Below, piece after piece: positions 60,844 through 64,000 of a stretch of DNA of 64,000 nt. A program made the position numbers and the translations under genes. The first letter of the stretch is position 1; the number at the start of each line of letters is the position of its first letter. The stretch comes from Pseudotabrizicola sp051200875. Its GTDB lineage: Bacteria; Pseudomonadota; Alphaproteobacteria; Rhodobacterales; Rhodobacteraceae. Under the pieces are notes generated by a model, which saw nothing but the letters and a program-made list of their open reading frames with translations, did not search any database and was not told the DNA's origin. Location of the stretch: the NCBI RefSeq assembly GCF_051200875.1, contig NZ_CP195191.1, forward strand, positions 496,001 through 560,000, written 5' to 3'.

Positions 60844-61874
60844 AGGTCGGCTGTCAGAACCATTTGGCCCGACTGGGCCGCGCGGGCTATGGCCTCGATC
60901 ACGACCATGGTTCTTAGCCCTTCCTCGCCCGAGACGAGGGGCGTTTCGGTTCCCGCAATCACGGCCGCAAACTGCGCGATTTGCAGCACGAGCGGGTCAT
61001 TGTCGTCCGTAGCAGGTGGGATGACTTGCGCTGTTTCGGTCATCGGGTGCCACCAATGCGGGCCGCCTTCGTGCTGCCATAGCCTGAAATCCGGCAGCGA
61101 CAGCGACGCGGTCGAGCCGCCGATCAGGTAGCAGGACTGGCTGGTTTTCGAATAGGCCGGGTTTTCGCCGGAGGTCAGCTCCCAGCTCCATGGGGCGGCA
61201 ATGCTGTCCGAGACGGAGAGCGTGGCCAAGGCCCCCGAAGAAAAGCGCAAAAGGGCTGCGGCCAGATCTTCGTTTTCATAACCACGCAGCGCGGGGGTCA
61301 TCTGGGCCTGCACGCTGACCACCTCGCCGCAAAACAGGCGCAAGAGATCGACATCATGGACGAGGTTCACGGAAATCGGCCCGGCGCCCTGTTTCTTGCG
61401 CCAGGGGGCCGCGTCGAAATAGTCGTCGGGTTTGTAGAACCAGCAGGTCGCCTGAACCGACCGGACTTGGCCGATGCCGCCTTTTGCGATGAAGTCGGAG
61501 GCTTTGCGGATCAGGGGGTTGTGGCGGCGGTGGTGGCCGACAAGGACGGCAACGCCCGCCTTTTGTGCGGCTGTCGTGACCTGCCGCGCCTCGGCCAAAG
61601 TGGCGGTCAGGGGTTTCTCCACCAAGATAGGGATTCCGGCGGCTATACATTCCAGTGCACCTGAGGCGTGCAACGGGGTGGGTGTCGCCAGAATGACGCC
61701 ATCGGGCCGGTCGCTGTTCAGAAGGTCTGCGAGGGAGGCGTATGTTGGAACCGAAAGCCCAGGCTGGGGGAGGGGGTCCACCACGGCGGCAAGGGTAGCG
61801 GACGCAGAGCGTTGGATCGCCTGAATATGGCGCTGGCCGATCAAACCCGCCCCGACAACCGCAATCCGAGCCAT
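60840..61874 (-). CDS. Gfo/Idh/MocA family oxidoreductase
   Basis: NAD(P)-dependent dehydrogenase of 344 residues. The Rossmann start IAVVGAGLIGQRHIQAIQ is followed by the signature IPILVEKPLTATLAEAR near residue 95, and the catalytic domain has PISVNLVHDVDLLR with Asp and His. The ATG at 61874 follows GAGG; longer readings run into the KDPG aldolase gene. The likely substrates are sugar acids or cyclitols, as the adjoining aldolase suggests. It starts 94 bases downstream of the eda stop, on the same strand. Confidence 0.9.
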   Translation of the reverse strand: MARIAVVGAGLIGQRHIQAIQRSASATLAAVVDPLPQPGLSVPTYASLADLLNSDRPDGVILATPTPLHASGALECIAAGIPILVEKPLTATLAEARQVTTAAQKAGVAVLVGHHRRHNPLIRKASDFIAKGGIGQVRSVQATCWFYKPDDYFDAAPWRKKQGAGPISVNLVHDVDLLRLFCGEVVSVQAQMTPALRGYENEDLAAALLRFSSGALATLSVSDSIAAPWSWELTSGENPAYSKTSQSCYLIGGSTASLSLPDFRLWQHEGGPHWWHPMTETAQVIPPATDDNDPLVLQIAQFAAVIAGTETPLVSGEEGLRTMVVIEAIARAAQSGQMVLTADL

Positions 61875-61968
61875 CGCAACTACCTCTATCGTTTCCTGCC
61901 CTGCAACTGTGACAGGGCGGGACGCAAGGGCAAGGAAAAACGCGTTCCTTGCCCGTCGTCGCGGAGGA

Positions 61969-62610
61969 TCAGGCGCGAAGGGCCTTTGCCTCGGCGGCAA
62001 GTTTGGTAATGGCGGCCCAGTCGCCTTTGAGCATCGCCTCTTTTGGGGCGACCCACGATCCGCCGACGCAGAGGATGTTTTTCAGCGACAGATAGTCTGG
62101 CGCGGTTTTCAGGCTGATGCCGCCGGTTGGGCAAAAGCTGACTTGTGGCAGGGGCGAACCGATGGATTTCAGGAAGGATGCGCCGCCCGACTGTTCCGCC
62201 GGGAAGAACTTCTGAACGGTGTAGCCCTTTTCCAGAAGCGCCATGATTTCGGTTGCGGTCACAGCGCCCGGCAACAGGGGCAGGCCGAATTCGCAGCAGG
62301 CATCGATCAGAGCTGGGGTTGATCCCGGCGAGACGCCAAAGGTTGCGCCGGCCTCTTTCGCGGCCTTCACATCGGCGCGGGTCAAAAGCGTGCCGGCCCC
62401 AACCTGACCGCCTTCGACCTCGGCCATGGCGCGGATCGCGTCCAAGGCGCAGGGGGTGCGCAGGGTGACTTCAAGGGCCGGAAGACCACCTGCGACCAGG
62501 GCTTGGGCAAGCGGTTTGGCATGGGCCAAATCATCAATCACCAAGACCGGCACCACAGGTGCCAGCCGGCAGATGTCAAGGGCGGATTTCGATTGATCTG
62601 CGGGGGTCAT
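61969..62610 (-). CDS. eda: 2-dehydro-3-deoxy-phosphogluconate (KDPG/KHG) aldolase
   Basis: Splits KDPG into pyruvate and glyceraldehyde 3-phosphate in the Entner-Doudoroff route. The 213-residue barrel has the catalytic Glu in LEVTLRT (near residue 46) and the Schiff-base Lys in VQKFFPAEQSGG (near residue 130). The phosphate loop is GISLKTAPDYL. The start is the ATG at 62610. It lies with a Gfo/Idh oxidoreductase on the same strand, and the amidase gene ends about 160 bases further up. Confidence 0.95.
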   Translation of the reverse strand: MTPADQSKSALDICRLAPVVPVLVIDDLAHAKPLAQALVAGGLPALEVTLRTPCALDAIRAMAEVEGGQVGAGTLLTRADVKAAKEAGATFGVSPGSTPALIDACCEFGLPLLPGAVTATEIMALLEKGYTVQKFFPAEQSGGASFLKSIGSPLPQVSFCPTGGISLKTAPDYLSLKNILCVGGSWVAPKEAMLKGDWAAITKLAAEAKALRA

Positions 62611-62771
62611 GGAACTGTCCTGTCGTCGATATGGTTGTGGGCCTGTTAGCGCAAACAGTGGGGGGCGTCTACCGTCGGATCAGGCCGCAGGGGCGATGAG
62701 ATGACAATTGACGTGTGACAGCAACATTCATTTGAAAGAGTTCGGCCATTTGGGCAAGGTTTCGGCGTATG

Positions 62772-64000
62772 TCAGAACTTGAACTGCGGCGGCTGCCGGT
62801 TCGGCCAATCGGTGGCCAGATGGTATTGCTGCCCCATGGCGAGGATGCGGGCATCTGATCCGGAGGGCCCGAACAGTTGAAAGCCCATCGGCAGGCCCGT
62901 GCTGCCAAAGCCTGCCGGCAAGGCAAGGCTTGGCAGGCCGATAAGGCTGACTGGCACCACGATTTCCATCCAGCGGTGATAGGTGTCCATCGTCTGTCCG
63001 TTGATTTCCTGTGGCCAGCGCCAGTCAACAGGGAAGGGCCAGACCTGTGCAGAGGGCATGATCAGGGCGTCATAGGTTTCAAACAGGCGGGCGGCGCGCG
63101 CATACCAGCGGGACCGGATGACGGAGGCCTCGTAGACCGCGGCGGCGGACAATCCTAGGCCCTGTTCGATTTCCCACTGGGTTTCGGGTTTCAACTGGTC
63201 GCGGGATTTCGGGTCTTCGTAGAGTGCGCGCTTTGCGCCCGCATTCAGAAACGCCCGCAGCGTGAGCCAAGCCTTCCAAAGCTCTTGTGCCGGGAAGGGG
63301 GCGGAGAGGGTTTCGACCTCGGCCCCCTGATCGCGAAAGACGCCAAGGGCGGTTTCGCAAAGCTCAAGGATACCGGGTTCGCAAGGGTAAGCGCCGCCCC
63401 AATCAGCCAACCAGCCGATCTTTTTGCCGCGCAAATCCATAGTCAGACTGTCGCCAAAGGGCTGGGACGGACGCGGGAAGGGTGCTTGCGGGTTTTCACC
63501 GGCCAGCACCTCAAGAAACCGGGCGATATCTTCGACCGTGCGCGCCATTGGCCCTTCGGTGGACAAGGTGGCCATATGCGTGTCGCCAAGCGCGTCAGAG
63601 GGCACCAGACCCCATGTCGGGCGGAAGCCGTAGATGTTGCAAAAGGCCGCTGGATTGCGGAGCGAGCCCATCATGTCGCTGCCATCGGCAACCGGAACCA
63701 TGCGGCAGGCGAGGGCTGCTGCGGCGCCCCCGGATGAGCCACCGGCGCTGCGCGATATGTCATAGGGATTGCGGGTTGCGCCAAAGACGGGGTTGAAGCT
63801 GTGGCTGCCATGCCCCCATTCGGGGCTGTTCGTCTTTCCTGTAAAGATGGCACCCGCGCGGCGCATTCTTTTGGCAACGATATCGTCTGCGGGCGCAATG
63901 TTATTGGCAAAGATGGGCGATCCGTAGGTGGTGCGAAGGCCCTTGACCGCGACCAGATCCTTGACCGCCAGAGGGATACCATGAAGCCAACCTTGTGGCT
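62772..64000 (-). CDS. amidase (AS family), N-terminus cut by the window edge
   Basis: Amidase-signature hydrolase with a Ser-cisSer-Lys triad. The frame is open to the window end; the visible N-terminal part reads GWLHGIPLAVKDLVAVKGLRT, holding the catalytic Lys. Then comes the glycine/serine signature SAGGSSGGAAAALACR, and the nucleophilic Ser lies in DMMGSLRNPAAF. About 410 residues are visible, and some 60-80 are missing at the start. The substrate amide is unknown. It is the most upstream gene of the run that includes eda and the oxidoreductase. Confidence 0.93.
   Translation of the reverse strand, partial: PQGWLHGIPLAVKDLVAVKGLRTTYGSPIFANNIAPADDIVAKRMRRAGAIFTGKTNSPEWGHGSHSFNPVFGATRNPYDISRSAGGSSGGAAAALACRMVPVADGSDMMGSLRNPAAFCNIYGFRPTWGLVPSDALGDTHMATLSTEGPMARTVEDIARFLEVLAGENPQAPFPRPSQPFGDSLTMDLRGKKIGWLADWGGAYPCEPGILELCETALGVFRDQGAEVETLSAPFPAQELWKAWLTLRAFLNAGAKRALYEDPKSRDQLKPETQWEIEQGLGLSAAAVYEASVIRSRWYARAARLFETYDALIMPSAQVWPFPVDWRWPQEINGQTMDTYHRWMEIVVPVSLIGLPSLALPAGFGSTGLPMGFQLFGPSGSDARILAMGQQYHLATDWPNRQPPQFKF

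Overview
The window is about 64 kb of a G+C-rich alphaproteobacterial chromosome, most likely from the Rhodobacteraceae. The evidence is the C4-pathway 5-aminolevulinate synthase (hemA), the APS-type cysH with cysI, DUF2849, DUF934 and SUMT cluster, a TakP-type TRAP transporter, PhoX, bpt, DUF2852 and DUF2849 families, and recurrent AAATATCC-CGGGGG intergenic elements. Nearly all the DNA is coding. I found no rRNA, tRNA, CRISPR array, prophage or insertion sequence.

Layout: 0-1.5 kb, arginase (cut by the left edge) divergent from an AsnC/Lrp regulator. 1.5-7 kb, cytochrome c maturation genes ccmF-ccmH, a PaaG-like enoyl-CoA hydratase, a cyclopropane fatty acid synthase and a membrane protein. 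7-9.6 kb, ilvI-ilvH behind a complete leader-peptide attenuator. 9.7-14 kb, a Ca2+/Na+ exchanger, phoX behind a tandem Pho box, a small DMT protein and an APH-like kinase. 14-20.9 kb, a Cache histidine kinase and LuxR-type regulator divergent from dctP-dctQ-dctM with an enlarged DctM. 20.9-28.5 kb, ThuA and Gfo/Idh pair, a MaoC-like hydratase, acnA, a DUF1223 protein, an LpxL-type acyltransferase and an EamA transporter. 28.5-37.5 kb, an orphan FliG homologue, two small secreted proteins sharing a Cys-VWD-Cys motif, purB, two membrane proteins divergent from a TetR regulator with duplicated operators, a GNAT enzyme, an enolase-superfamily enzyme and an M20 dipeptidase. 37.6-44.5 kb, hemA with an FNR box, rodZ-like, ispG, infC (apparently starting at AUA), an Ala/Glu repeat protein and fpr. 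44.6-49.2 kb, the assimilatory sulfate reduction operon and a divergent AsnC regulator. 49.3-57.7 kb, P450 and EamA, tpiA, sufA/erpA-like, a DUF3307 plus SatD-like pair, sufT, VOC, bpt, RDD, DUF2852 and YbaK. 57.7-64 kb, glnE, a Gfo/Idh oxidoreductase, KDPG aldolase and an amidase cut by the right edge.

Most of this is core metabolism with well-formed regulation that can be read from the DNA: an ilv attenuator (leader peptide rich in Ile/Leu/Val, a 9-bp antiterminator pairing, a strong terminator), four in-phase Pho half-sites before phoX, an FNR box placed about -41 from a candidate hemA start, and paired TetR-type operators. The best candidate for an undescribed system is the SatD-like/DUF3307 gene pair lying between sufT and sufA. 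The first protein keeps two Asp residues spaced as in class III nucleotide cyclases and adds a helix-turn-helix; the second is a membrane protein with His/Asp pairs on its helices; two near-identical direct repeats sit in their promoter. The gene for the first protein is visibly poorer in G+C than its surroundings.
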